Shown piece by piece: positions 7,065-15,090 of a stretch of 25,351 nt of DNA. Origin of the DNA: a virus; the IMG/VR virus record IMGVR_UViG_3300011114_000435, positions 1 through 25,351 of that record; one strand, given 5' to 3'. The translations under genes were made by a program, and so were the position numbers. Numbering within the stretch: the stretch's first letter is position 1; each line of letters opens with the position of its first letter. The notes under the pieces were generated by a model, which worked only from the letters and a program-made list of their open reading frames with translations, ran no database searches and was not told the DNA's origin.

Positions 7065-7588
7065 GCAATTTCCCCAAGATATTGGCGAACACCCTTCACC
7101 ACGAGGGGTTGTGGTCCGACCACGTGAAAGATCCCGGCGGTGCGACTATGAAAGGGATCACCCTGAAGACCTATTCGGATTTCCTTGGTCGCCCGGCCAT
7201 GAAGGATGAGTTGCGGCGCATCCCCGACGATCATGTTGAGACGATTTACCGCAAGGGCTATTGGGACAAGATCAAGGGTGACGAGCTTACTGCTATCTGT
7301 CCTGGGCTTGCTGCGGCGGTCTTTGACTTTGCGGTAAACAGCGGCCCAGGTCGGGCTGCTAAGGCACTTCAGGGCCTCTGCGGGGCCGTTACGGATGGCG
7401 GCATTGGCCCCAATACCCTGAAGCAGGTGAAGGCTTGGGTAGAGATTATGGGGCCGCAGGGGGCGATTGATGCGTATCAGGCTCTTCGCCAGCACTATCT
7501 GGAGAGCTTGGATACCTTTGCGACGTTCGGTAAGGGCTGGACTCGGCGTATTACGGAAATGACCGTTTTCGCCAAGGATATGGCTTGA
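7061..7588 (+). CDS. Endolysin: GH108 N-acetylmuramidase
   Basis: A 175-residue protein. The N-terminal part has HHEGLW..HVKDPGGATMKGIT, the hallmark of glycosyl hydrolase family 108. Glu15 is the expected catalytic acid, and the DPGGAT-KGIT signature is intact apart from Met for the usual Asn. The C-terminal part, with AVFDFAVNSGPGRAAKALQ and GGIGPNTLKQV, matches the peptidoglycan-binding domain normally fused to this family. It should cleave the glycan strands of the host wall. There is no signal peptide, so export would depend on the preceding holin. The length is typical. A gap of about 100 bases follows, the first real gap after the kelch genes. Confidence 0.92.
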   Translation: MSNFPKILANTLHHEGLWSDHVKDPGGATMKGITLKTYSDFLGRPAMKDELRRIPDDHVETIYRKGYWDKIKGDELTAICPGLAAAVFDFAVNSGPGRAAKALQGLCGAVTDGGIGPNTLKQVKAWVEIMGPQGAIDAYQALRQHYLESLDTFATFGKGWTRRITEMTVFAKDMA

Positions 7589-7608
7589 GTGCTTGGCTGT
7601 GAATTGCC

Positions 7609-7638
7609 TTGCCTTGGCTTTAAGGGGCGGTATATATT
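7609..7638 (+). promoter_or_regulatory. Possible sigma70-type promoter before the tail gene block
   Basis: TTGCCT at 7609-7614 is followed after 18 bases by TATATT (7633-7638), or after 16 by TATATA (7631-7636). It lies in the only sizeable intergenic gap of the late block, upstream of the adaptor gene. The -35 matches four of six consensus bases, so the call is weak. The rest of the 7589-7689 gap shows no clear terminator or small gene. Confidence 0.35.
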
Positions 7639-7689
7639 CAAGAAACGGGCGCAAGCTGAACCAGCGGCGGAAATAGGTCTGGAGACAGC

Positions 7690-8322
7690 ATGTCCTACAC
7701 TATGACGTATGACAGTCTGCTGGTCGATCTTCGTCGCTACCTTGAGCGTGGTTTCACCGAGGAAAGCGACCAGATTGTTTATGACCAGTTGCCTCGCCTG
7801 ATCACGTTGGGCGAGCGTAGGATTGCGCGTGAACTGAAGATTGAAGGTTTCATTCGCGCCGTTCAGACGCCGCTGCAGGTTGGCGTTGCAGTGTATCTGA
7901 AGCCAGACCGCTGGCGCGATACGGTCAGCATGACGGTGAACGGTTCTCCGATCTTTGCCCGGTCTTATGAGTATTGCCGCAACTATTGGCCTGATGAAGC
8001 GCAGACGGCAGCGCCGCAGTTTTATGCGGATTATGATTATCAGCATTGGCTGATCACGCCGACGCCTGATGCGACGGATACTCTGGAGATTTTGTATTAC
8101 GAACAGCCTGCGTTGCTGGGTGATGATTTTCAGACCAATTGGCTGACGGAATATGCCCCTGACTTGTTGTTGTATGCGGCCTTGTTAGAGGCCACGCCCT
8201 TCTTGAAGAAGGATGAGCGCATTCAGACTTGGCAGGCTTTGTATGATCGTGCGGCGCAGGCGATTAGCGGCGAGGATTTGAAGCGCATCTTGGATCGTAG
8301 CGCCAATAGGAGTGAAGCGTAA
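7690..8322 (+). CDS. Head-tail adaptor protein (SU10/P22 gp4-like)
   Basis: A 210-residue mostly helical protein. Its opening, YDSLLVDLRRYLERG...D..VYDQLPRLITLGERRIARELKI, is the pattern of phage adaptor proteins of the SU10 group. Later features of the family, such as a SYEYCRNYWPD segment, the WLITPTP turn and the C-terminal YAALLEATPFLKKDERIQTW helix, are also present. In the virion, copies form a ring joining the portal to the nozzle/tail hub. GGAG lies five bases before the ATG. The stop overlaps the next ATG (TAATG). The adaptor usually follows capsid genes; here it follows lysis genes, so the head genes must lie elsewhere. Confidence 0.8.
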   Translation: MSYTMTYDSLLVDLRRYLERGFTEESDQIVYDQLPRLITLGERRIARELKIEGFIRAVQTPLQVGVAVYLKPDRWRDTVSMTVNGSPIFARSYEYCRNYWPDEAQTAAPQFYADYDYQHWLITPTPDATDTLEILYYEQPALLGDDFQTNWLTEYAPDLLLYAALLEATPFLKKDERIQTWQALYDRAAQAISGEDLKRILDRSANRSEA

Positions 8323-9524
8323 TGCCGATCTATACGGATGTCTTTGGTGGCGCGAACATTTATCCGAGCGAGATCAGCTACAGTTCGCTGACCCTGACGG
8401 TTGACGTAACACTAAGCTGGCCGGAAGAAACGTCCACGAGCGTTAATCTTGCCACCAGAATTATTGATATCTCAGCATCTAGCGCGGGGCTGAGTATTTA
8501 TCTGCCGGACGCCAATAAGACTGGAACGGGCAATACAATCCTGTTCAATAATATTGGCGCGCAGACCATTACGGTTCGTAATGCTGGCGGCACTCAGGTT
8601 GTCACGGTTGCGCCGGGAACGCTCTGGCAGGTTTACCTGACCAACAATTCCACGGTTAATGGCACGTGGCGGTCTTTGCAGTATGGCGCGTCTATCAGTC
8701 AGGCCAATGCTAGTTCCTTGGCTGGCACGGGTATTGTGGCGGTTGGTACGCTGCTTAGTCAGTCTGTTCCGGTTACTTCTTTCAATACCAATTACACGGC
8801 TGGCGTGAATGACCGCGCCAAGATGTTTAATTGGACCAGTGCGGGCGGTACGTTTACGCTGCCTGACCCCACGACTGTTGGCGACAACTGGTTTGTTTAT
8901 CTTCGCAATTCCGGGTCTGGCGCCATTGTGGCTGATCCGCCTGGGGTGATTACAATTGATGGCTTGATGTCATTGAGCTTCCAGCCAGACGAGTCAGCTA
9001 TTATTGTTTCCGACGGCACTAATTTCTTCACTATTGGTTTTGGGCAATCTGCGACGTTTGCCTTTGACTATACGGTGATCAATGTTCCTGGCACTGGCAC
9101 TTACACGCTGACTGGTTCTGAATTGAACCGGGTGGCTTATCGTTTTACGGGCGCGCTGACAGGCAATCGAACGATTGTCATTCCAGCAACGGTTCAGCAG
9201 TATTGGGTCGATAACCAGACGACTGGCGCCTATACGTTTACCATTTCGCCATCTGGTGGCGGCACGTCGTTCAATGTAACTCAAGGCTCGCGGGTTATTC
9301 TGTATTGCGACGGCACTGACGTTTTGAATGCTGCAACGCAGGGTGTTTCTTTTCCGATTTCTGTTGCCCAGGGTGGCACGGGGGCTACGACTGCCGGCGC
9401 GGCTTTGATCAACCTTGGTGGCACGTCTACGGGTATTGCGCTGTTTACGGCGGCAAATCAGGCGGCGGCTTGGTCTGCATTGGGTGTAGCGCAGGCTGGC
9501 AACATTGACGGCGGGGCGTTCTAA
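8322..9524 (+). CDS. Tail fibre-like/beta-rich virion protein
   Basis: A 400-residue protein dominated by Thr, Gly, Val, Asn and Ser in alternating beta-strand patterns. It has at least three similar modules in which a strand pair, a 'pG.y/w.v.l' turn and a short FTLPD or IVIPA strand recur (around residues 40-125, 155-240 and 250-335). Near the C-terminus is ISVAQGGTGATTAGAALINLG, the widespread GGTG(A/a)TTa motif of phage tail fibres. It probably projects from the tail, perhaps as the attachment point for other fibres. The gene lies between adaptor and nozzle with one-base TAATG overlaps on both sides. AGGAG is nine bases before its ATG. No enzyme motif or receptor site can be identified. 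Confidence 0.7.
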   Translation: MPIYTDVFGGANIYPSEISYSSLTLTVDVTLSWPEETSTSVNLATRIIDISASSAGLSIYLPDANKTGTGNTILFNNIGAQTITVRNAGGTQVVTVAPGTLWQVYLTNNSTVNGTWRSLQYGASISQANASSLAGTGIVAVGTLLSQSVPVTSFNTNYTAGVNDRAKMFNWTSAGGTFTLPDPTTVGDNWFVYLRNSGSGAIVADPPGVITIDGLMSLSFQPDESAIIVSDGTNFFTIGFGQSATFAFDYTVINVPGTGTYTLTGSELNRVAYRFTGALTGNRTIVIPATVQQYWVDNQTTGAYTFTISPSGGGTSFNVTQGSRVILYCDGTDVLNAATQGVSFPISVAQGGTGATTAGAALINLGGTSTGIALFTAANQAAAWSALGVAQAGNIDGGAF

Positions 9525-11362
9525 TGCCTGTAACGACTGTCGTTCTCAAATCTCAGCCGGGCATTAAACGCGACGGCACGCGGTTTGAGGGCGATAATTA
9601 TGTTGACGGTCAGTGGGTGCGTTGGCAGCGTGGCTTGCCGCGCAAGATGGGCGGCTATCGGTCAACGCAAAAGTATTTGCAGGAAATCAGCCGGGGCTTT
9701 TCCACCTTTACCCAGATGAATTTTGTTTATTGCCATTCTGGCGGGGCAAGTACCCTGGATAGATTTACAATTGACAGCACCGGCAATTCATCAATTGTGA
9801 CTGACCGGACGCCTGTGGCGGTGGCTGCTACGGCAACTGTAACATTGACTGGCGGCGCGGCTGGATCGGTTGACATGATCACGGTTGACGGCGTGAATAT
9901 TATGTCAGGGTCAGTTGCGTTTACGACTGACTTACCGACGACTGCCGCTGCTGTTGCGTCTAACATTAATGCTCACACATCTTCGCCGGAATATACGGCG
10001 GCTGCGGTTGGGGCCGTTATTACTATCAGTGCGGCGATCGGCGTTGGTTCAGACCCGAATGGGTATCAATTGGTTGTTACCACGACCACGATCACGGCCA
10101 CTGACACTAATATGTATGGCGGGTCTTTTGCGCTCACGACTTCTGCTGAAAACATGTGGATGTTTGATTATCAGTATGATTCATCCACAAATCAAAATTA
10201 CCTTCTTTCGCATGTAGCGCCTAATCGCGACTGCATCTGCAATGATGCTGGCGGCCAGATTTTCTTTGGCGAGGTGCTTGGCACTGGCGACTTGAAGTCT
10301 GTCAGCCTGCCGCCAGATGCCAATGTTACTGGCGGTATTGTCTCTCTTCACCCCTATTTGTTCTACTATGGAACGGATGGGATTATTGGCTGGTCCAAAG
10401 AGGGCGAACCGACCAATTTGACTGGCACTGGCTCCGGTTTGGCGCGTGTGTGGGGGCAGAAGATCATCAAGGGCATGCCGTTGCGTGCTGGCTCTGGATC
10501 GGCCCCTGCTGGCATTTTCTGGGCGTTTGACGCTGTTATCCGTGCGACGTTCACTGGCGGCGCCACTGTGTTCCAGTTTGATGTGGTGGCGACGGATACT
10601 TCCATCATCTCCCCGCAGTGTGTTGTGGACTATGATGGCGTTTTTTTCTGGTGCGGTGTCGATCGGTTCTTGATGTTCAACGGTGTGGTGCGTGAAGTGC
10701 CAAATCAGATGAACCTCAACTACTTCTTTGACGGCATCAATCAGCGCGCCAGGACTGAGGTTTTTGCTTTCAAGGTGCCGCGTTACGGTGAAATCTGGTG
10801 GTGCTATCCGCGTGGTGATGCAACGGAATGCACGCATGCGGTGGTCTATAATGTGCGTGAGAACACTTGGTATGACACGGAGTTGCCGAATGGCGGCCGA
10901 TCTGCCGGGCAGTTCAACAACTCGTTTGCTGCGCCAATCCTGACTGGGGTTGAAGATACCGGGTCCGGCTATCGGGTGTGGGTTCATGAGCAGCTTACCG
11001 ACGAATATGACGGGCCGAATATCCGACCAATTAAGTCATATTTTGAGACTGCCGACTTGTCTCGGTTGGTTGCTGGGCAGAATGAGTATTTGCGTATTAC
11101 GACGATTGAGCCTGACTTTGTGCAGTCTGGCCCGATGTCGGTGCAGGTGACTGGCCGGGCGAATGCTCGTGCGCCAGAGGTTTACAGCACAGTCTTTACG
11201 TTCCCTGAGACTGCCAGTGCGCCCTATGAGCAGATTGTTATGCTCAAGGAGCAGCGCCGTGAGTTGCGGGTGCGGTTTGAGAGCAATGCCGTTTATGGCG
11301 ATTACCAGATGGGGCAGATCATTGGCCACATTGATTCTGGTGACAGGACGGTGCTGGGATGA
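9524..11362 (+). CDS. Tail hub/nozzle protein, P22 gp10-like, with an inserted domain
   Basis: A 612-residue protein. The start PGIKRDGTRFEGDNYVDGQW followed by VRWQRGLPRKMGGYR is the conserved opening of P22 gp10-like DNA-stabilisation/nozzle proteins. The rest, with repeated beta-blade-like segments such as FWAFDAVIRATFTGG, CVVDYDGVFFWCGVDRFLMF and YGEIWWCYPRG, agrees. It would form the hexameric tube under the adaptor and keep packaged DNA in. Residues about 100-205 are unlike the rest: a Thr/Ala/Val-rich module (TATVTLTGGAAGSVDMITVD...TAAAVGAVITISA) that I recognise as an insertion module in other phage structural proteins. ATG overlaps the previous stop. The TGA overlaps the next ATG (ATGA). 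Confidence 0.8.
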   Translation: MPVTTVVLKSQPGIKRDGTRFEGDNYVDGQWVRWQRGLPRKMGGYRSTQKYLQEISRGFSTFTQMNFVYCHSGGASTLDRFTIDSTGNSSIVTDRTPVAVAATATVTLTGGAAGSVDMITVDGVNIMSGSVAFTTDLPTTAAAVASNINAHTSSPEYTAAAVGAVITISAAIGVGSDPNGYQLVVTTTTITATDTNMYGGSFALTTSAENMWMFDYQYDSSTNQNYLLSHVAPNRDCICNDAGGQIFFGEVLGTGDLKSVSLPPDANVTGGIVSLHPYLFYYGTDGIIGWSKEGEPTNLTGTGSGLARVWGQKIIKGMPLRAGSGSAPAGIFWAFDAVIRATFTGGATVFQFDVVATDTSIISPQCVVDYDGVFFWCGVDRFLMFNGVVREVPNQMNLNYFFDGINQRARTEVFAFKVPRYGEIWWCYPRGDATECTHAVVYNVRENTWYDTELPNGGRSAGQFNNSFAAPILTGVEDTGSGYRVWVHEQLTDEYDGPNIRPIKSYFETADLSRLVAGQNEYLRITTIEPDFVQSGPMSVQVTGRANARAPEVYSTVFTFPETASAPYEQIVMLKEQRRELRVRFESNAVYGDYQMGQIIGHIDSGDRTVLG

Positions 11363-11592
11363 GTGTTCAGGTTACGTTGCCGACTGGTATGGGCTTGCGG
11401 GATTGGGCCGATCAGATTGCGTTGGATTTGGACCCGTATGGCGCGTTTGGTCGGTTGGATGATGAGTCCAATTGGCAGAATTGGGCCATGCAGTTTTTGA
11501 ACAATATGACGTTAAGAGAAAACTTCCCTGTTCCCTACAATTTCGACAATTGGCGGGAATGGGCGGAGCGTTTCTGTCAGACCTTGGAGTAG
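11359..11592 (+). CDS. Small tail-associated protein, unknown
   Basis: A 77-residue acidic protein. Two similar halves can be seen: GLRDWADQIALDL and NWREWAERFCQTL, plus NWQNWAMQFL between them, all of the form W-x-x-W/D-A. Three Trp-rich amphipathic helices are predicted. No family name can be given. It starts with an ATGA overlap to the nozzle gene and stops five bases before the next ATG, so it is co-translated with tail and internal proteins and is probably a virion or assembly component. Confidence 0.7.
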   Translation: MSVQVTLPTGMGLRDWADQIALDLDPYGAFGRLDDESNWQNWAMQFLNNMTLRENFPVPYNFDNWREWAERFCQTLE

Positions 11593-11597
11593 AGAAA

Positions 11598-13472
11598 ATG
11601 GCGATCCGTGATCAGATCATGCAGATGGCGCAGAGCGATCCGAGGTTTGCTCAAGCTGTTGACGCCATGGAGAAGGCGGTCATTAACATGCCCGTCACTC
11701 CAGAGGATCTTGAAGAAGTCATTGAGCTTCTGGAAGTCGTTGTTCAAGATCCTTCCAAGTATGCCGAGATGCGGCAGGCTGCGATTGATGACGGCGAGAT
11801 TGATGAGAATGTCCTGCCGGCGCAGTTTGACATGGTTTATATCGTGTCGCTGCTGGTGGCCTTGTACGGGTTGCAGGACCGGCTTTCTGAGAAGGGGTAT
11901 GCTCGCGGCGGTCTGACTGTTGGCGCCCGTAGGTTGGCTGCGCAGGGCCGTGGCGGCGATACTGAGTTGGCGCATGTTAATCGGCGCGAGGCTGAGATGC
12001 TGCGCCGGGTTGGTGGTTCTGGTGGTATTAACCCGGCCACCGGGCTGCGGGAGTACAAGTTTAAGTGGGGTAAGATCCTCGCTGCTGCTGCGCCGATTGT
12101 GTTGACTTTGGTGGCGCCCGGTATTGGCACGGCGATTGGCACGGCGATTAGCGGCAGCCTTGGTTTAGGTTTAGGTACTGTTGGAGCAGGCATTCTTGGT
12201 GGTGCCGTTCTTGGTGCTGGTAGTTCTCTTTTATCTGGAGGCAATCCGCTTACAGGGGCTGTGGGCGGCGCCTTGGGCGGCGGGTTAGGCGGCCAGATTG
12301 GTGGCCTTATACCCGGATTGTCAGGAACCGGGTTTGAAAACATAGTTGGCACCAGCCTTGTTGGGGCTGGCACGGCTGCTGCCACTGGCCGTAATCCGTT
12401 CAGCGGCGCGCTGCGTGGGGCTTTGGGCGCTGCTGCTGGTGATCTTTCTGGTAAAGCTGCCAACGAGCTTGGCTTTGGTCCTGGCGCTACTAACGAGGGA
12501 TTGCAGCGCGGCATTGGCGCGGCAGGCAAAGGTTTCGGGATCGGCCTTGCGACTGGGATGGACCCAAAGGCTGCGGCAATTGCTGGTGGGTTGAGCGGGT
12601 TGGCTGCCGGTGTGATCAAGCCATCACAGGCTGTTGTGCAGAATATGCAAGGCGAAATCCCGTTAGCCCAACCTGTTACGCAACCTGATGGTACTTTAGC
12701 CCCCGCACCCGGATCTCGCGGGATGATGCCTGATGGTCGGCCTGCAACTTATGTTGCAGATCCAAGGACTGGATTTATTGAGTTGCGTCCTAATCCGGGC
12801 ACTTTTGAGTATAATCCTCAAGCTAGGGCTATGGAATTTAAACCGGAACAACCCGGTATTATGGAAAGCATACGCAACGCAATTGGCCTTGGTGGTGCGC
12901 CAACGACGACTACTGGTGCCCAAGGCGCCCAAGGTGGCTTGGGCGGTCTGCTTTCCAACCCGGCTGCTTTGCTTGCCGGTGCGGCGGCCCTGTCTAGTTT
13001 GAGGTCGGCCCCGGCCCCTGTGCAGCAGGCGGTAACTACGCTTCCTCCAGAACAGCAGGCGTATTTCAACCGACCCAATCAGACTTGGGATTGGAACCGC
13101 ATGCAGCGTGATGCTGCGGCGTCTGGCATGGGCTTGAGCCAGTACATGGCAACCAATTGGCCGCGCATTACCTCGGGGCAGTATAACACTCAGGCGATGG
13201 CCCAGGGTGGCGCGTTGAGTGCGGTGGCCCGGTTTGCTCGTGGCGCAGGCACTGGCCGGTCTGACGAAATTGATGCAAAACTCTCCGATGGGGAGTATGT
13301 AATTGATGCAGAGACTGTTGCCATGTTGGGCGATGGGTCTAGTAAGGCTGGCGCTGAAAGGCTTGATAAGATGCGGGAGGCAATTCGCTCACATAAGGGT
13401 AAAGCCCTTGCCAAAGGCAAATTCAGCCCTGACGCTAAGTCCCCTCTGTCATATCTGAAGGGAGCCGCGTGA
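11598..13472 (+). CDS. Large Gly/Ala-rich internal virion (ejection) protein
   Basis: I start at ATG 11598, which has GGAG eight bases upstream. An in-frame ATG at 11472 would overlap the whole end of the small upstream gene. The 624-residue product has a helical N-terminus (1-95) and a conserved segment RGGDTELAHVNRREAEML..GGSGGINPATGL (about 115-150). A long Gly/Ala-rich hydrophobic stretch (about 155-340) suits membrane insertion. The C-terminal domain RSDEIDAKLSDGEYVIDAET (about 550-624), ending AKGKFSPDAKSPLSYL, is one I know from many phage internal proteins. Such proteins are ejected into the host ahead of DNA and help it cross the envelope; this is inferred from composition and position. 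It overlaps the next gene by one base. Confidence 0.68.
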   Translation: MAIRDQIMQMAQSDPRFAQAVDAMEKAVINMPVTPEDLEEVIELLEVVVQDPSKYAEMRQAAIDDGEIDENVLPAQFDMVYIVSLLVALYGLQDRLSEKGYARGGLTVGARRLAAQGRGGDTELAHVNRREAEMLRRVGGSGGINPATGLREYKFKWGKILAAAAPIVLTLVAPGIGTAIGTAISGSLGLGLGTVGAGILGGAVLGAGSSLLSGGNPLTGAVGGALGGGLGGQIGGLIPGLSGTGFENIVGTSLVGAGTAAATGRNPFSGALRGALGAAAGDLSGKAANELGFGPGATNEGLQRGIGAAGKGFGIGLATGMDPKAAAIAGGLSGLAAGVIKPSQAVVQNMQGEIPLAQPVTQPDGTLAPAPGSRGMMPDGRPATYVADPRTGFIELRPNPGTFEYNPQARAMEFKPEQPGIMESIRNAIGLGGAPTTTTGAQGAQGGLGGLLSNPAALLAGAAALSSLRSAPAPVQQAVTTLPPEQQAYFNRPNQTWDWNRMQRDAAASGMGLSQYMATNWPRITSGQYNTQAMAQGGALSAVARFARGAGTGRSDEIDAKLSDGEYVIDAETVAMLGDGSSKAGAERLDKMREAIRSHKGKALAKGKFSPDAKSPLSYLKGAA

Positions 13473-15076
13473 TGAGTTTATTTGAGGGAACTCCCAGGAC
13501 TGCGACATCTTATGTGCAATCCACTACGGAAATGCCGAAGTGGATGCAGGACGCGGTTTATAACCAAATCCAAGTGGCGACTAATCTTGCTAATAGGCCT
13601 TACGAAGAATACCAGCTTTCTGGGGAAAGGGGTGTAGCGCAACTCACTCCGCTTCAGCAGGCGGCTTACAGCAAGGCTGCCACCAACGCTGGCGTTGGGT
13701 TTACCTATGACGCGCAGGGAAATGTAACCGGCACTCAGTTTGGCACTCCGGCCCATATGGGGACTTTGGGTAGTGCAATTTCTGGGATGGAAGGCTTTTC
13801 CACGCGAGGGACCGCTGATCAATTGCGCGCTGAACAAGCCAGATATTTGCGACAGGATTTGGTTAATAAAAATCTTGATGCTGGCCAGGAATTGTTTGGC
13901 CGCGCTGGTGCTATGGATGTCGTTGGTGCTGCCCAGCCTGCGCTTTCTCGGGCTTTTCAGCAGGACATTACTGGCGCCGCCCAGCCTTATCTTCAGCGTG
14001 CAGCGGCGCAAGATGTTATGGGGGCTGCCCAACCCTATTTGAGCCAAGCGGGCAGTACAACGGCCCAATCTTTGGCAGAGCGAGCGTTGACTGCCGCAGA
14101 CCCCTATTTGCGGGCTGCGGGGCAAACGTCAGCCTCTCAGGTTGGGCAGTATATGTCGCCCTACCAGCAAGGTGTCTTGGATGTAATCGCCAAGCAGGGT
14201 GCGCGTAATCTCAGCGAAAACTTACTGCCGCAAGTGTCTGATGCGTTCATCAAGGCTGGCCAGTTTGGTTCTAGCCGCATGGGCGAGTTTGGCAGCCGGG
14301 CAGTGCGTGACACGCAAGAGGCTATCCTCAACCAGCAGGCCCAGGCGGCGCAGCAGGGTTATGCCCAGTCGCTCCAGGCAGCCCAGGCGGATCTTGCCCG
14401 GCAAGGGCAATTGGCTGGCACGGTTGGAAGCATCTCTGGTGCGGATCTTTCACGCATCCTTCAAGGCGGCGCACAGTATGGCAATCTCGGCCAGACTGCT
14501 GGTCAGTTGACCGCGCAGCAGGCAAACATTCTGGCAAACCTCGGCCAGACCAGCGGGCAGTTGACTGCCCAGCAGATGGCGCAGTTGACCAATCTGGGTC
14601 AGACCCAAGGCCAATTGACCAGCCAGCAGATGCAGAATTTGGCCAACCTCGGTCAGATGCAAACGACGGCGGGTCAGGCGCAGCAGCAGTTTGGTCTGAC
14701 GGCAGCCCAGCAGGCGCAGCAGGCTCAAGCGCAGGATTATGCCCGGCAGATGTCTGCGTTGCAGCAGATGGCTGGCATGGCGCAGCAACAGCAGCAGATG
14801 GGCTTTGCTGACACGGCCGCGCTGGAATCGGCCGGCTTGGCGCAACAACGGCAAGGCCAGCGTAATCTTGACGCCGAGCGTGCTGAGTATGAGGCCCAGC
14901 AATTGTATCCGCGTCAGATGGCTGATTTCTTGTCAACGCAAATTCGCGGTATGGCGCCGATCACGCCGCAGGTTCAGACTGGCAGCCGTTCAACTTCTGG
15001 TGATCTGTACTCGCCTTCTCCGCTGTCAACTTTTGCAACGGGTCTTTATACTGCCAAGGGCCTTGGCGCTGTTTAA
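13472..15076 (+). CDS. Gln/Ala-rich internal virion (ejection) protein with tandem repeats
   Basis: A 534-residue helical protein. ATG 13472 is chosen over GTG 13469 because AAGGGAG (13458-13464) is seven bases before it and it forms a TGATG overlap with the previous stop. The N-terminus (MSLFEGTPRTATSYVQSTTEMPKW...) is followed by a 16-residue repeat with core GAAQPYL (about residues 149-196). Then come a conserved-looking middle (SPYQQGVLDVIAKQGARNLS..LLPQVSDAFIKAGQFGSSRMGE) and an 18-residue repeat with core NLGQTxGQLTAQQ (338-409). The last third is extremely Gln-rich. A long helical rod is predicted. It is probably one of the ejected core proteins. No lytic transglycosylase motif is present. 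Confidence 0.68.
   Translation: MSLFEGTPRTATSYVQSTTEMPKWMQDAVYNQIQVATNLANRPYEEYQLSGERGVAQLTPLQQAAYSKAATNAGVGFTYDAQGNVTGTQFGTPAHMGTLGSAISGMEGFSTRGTADQLRAEQARYLRQDLVNKNLDAGQELFGRAGAMDVVGAAQPALSRAFQQDITGAAQPYLQRAAAQDVMGAAQPYLSQAGSTTAQSLAERALTAADPYLRAAGQTSASQVGQYMSPYQQGVLDVIAKQGARNLSENLLPQVSDAFIKAGQFGSSRMGEFGSRAVRDTQEAILNQQAQAAQQGYAQSLQAAQADLARQGQLAGTVGSISGADLSRILQGGAQYGNLGQTAGQLTAQQANILANLGQTSGQLTAQQMAQLTNLGQTQGQLTSQQMQNLANLGQMQTTAGQAQQQFGLTAAQQAQQAQAQDYARQMSALQQMAGMAQQQQQMGFADTAALESAGLAQQRQGQRNLDAERAEYEAQQLYPRQMADFLSTQIRGMAPITPQVQTGSRSTSGDLYSPSPLSTFATGLYTAKGLGAV
13916..14059 (+). repeat. Three 48-base (16-residue) coding repeats, GAAQPYL
   Basis: Units at 13916, 13964 and 14012 encode D-V/I-x-G-A-A-Q-P-Y/A-L-x-x-A and are in register. 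A degenerate fourth unit (AADPYLRAAG) follows at about 14090-14120. Confidence 0.8.
14483..14698 (+). repeat. Four 54-base (18-residue) coding repeats, NLGQTxGQLTAQQ
   Basis: Units begin at 14483, 14537, 14591 and 14645. The first three are nearly identical at protein level (NLGQT-GQLT-QQ). The fourth is degenerate (NLGQMQTTAGQAQQQF). The period fits a heptad-like helical rod. Confidence 0.85.
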
Positions 15077-15090
15077 GGGAGTTTGAGGTT

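Noticed and set aside
6998-7654. 218-codon minus-strand frame at the lysozyme
   Set aside because: It lies opposite the GH108 gene, which has intact catalytic motifs and holin coupling.
11837-12619. Long open frame (260 codons) on the minus strand
   Set aside because: It lies opposite the Gly/Ala-rich ejection protein. The product is low-complexity Pro/Ala/Arg, as expected from the complement of GGC/GCG-rich codons, with no ribosome site or neighbours in that direction.
14328-14936. Minus-strand frames of 150-202 codons opposite the Gln-rich region
   Set aside because: They mirror the CAG/GCC repeats of the plus-strand gene; composition is artefactual and no start signal is seen.
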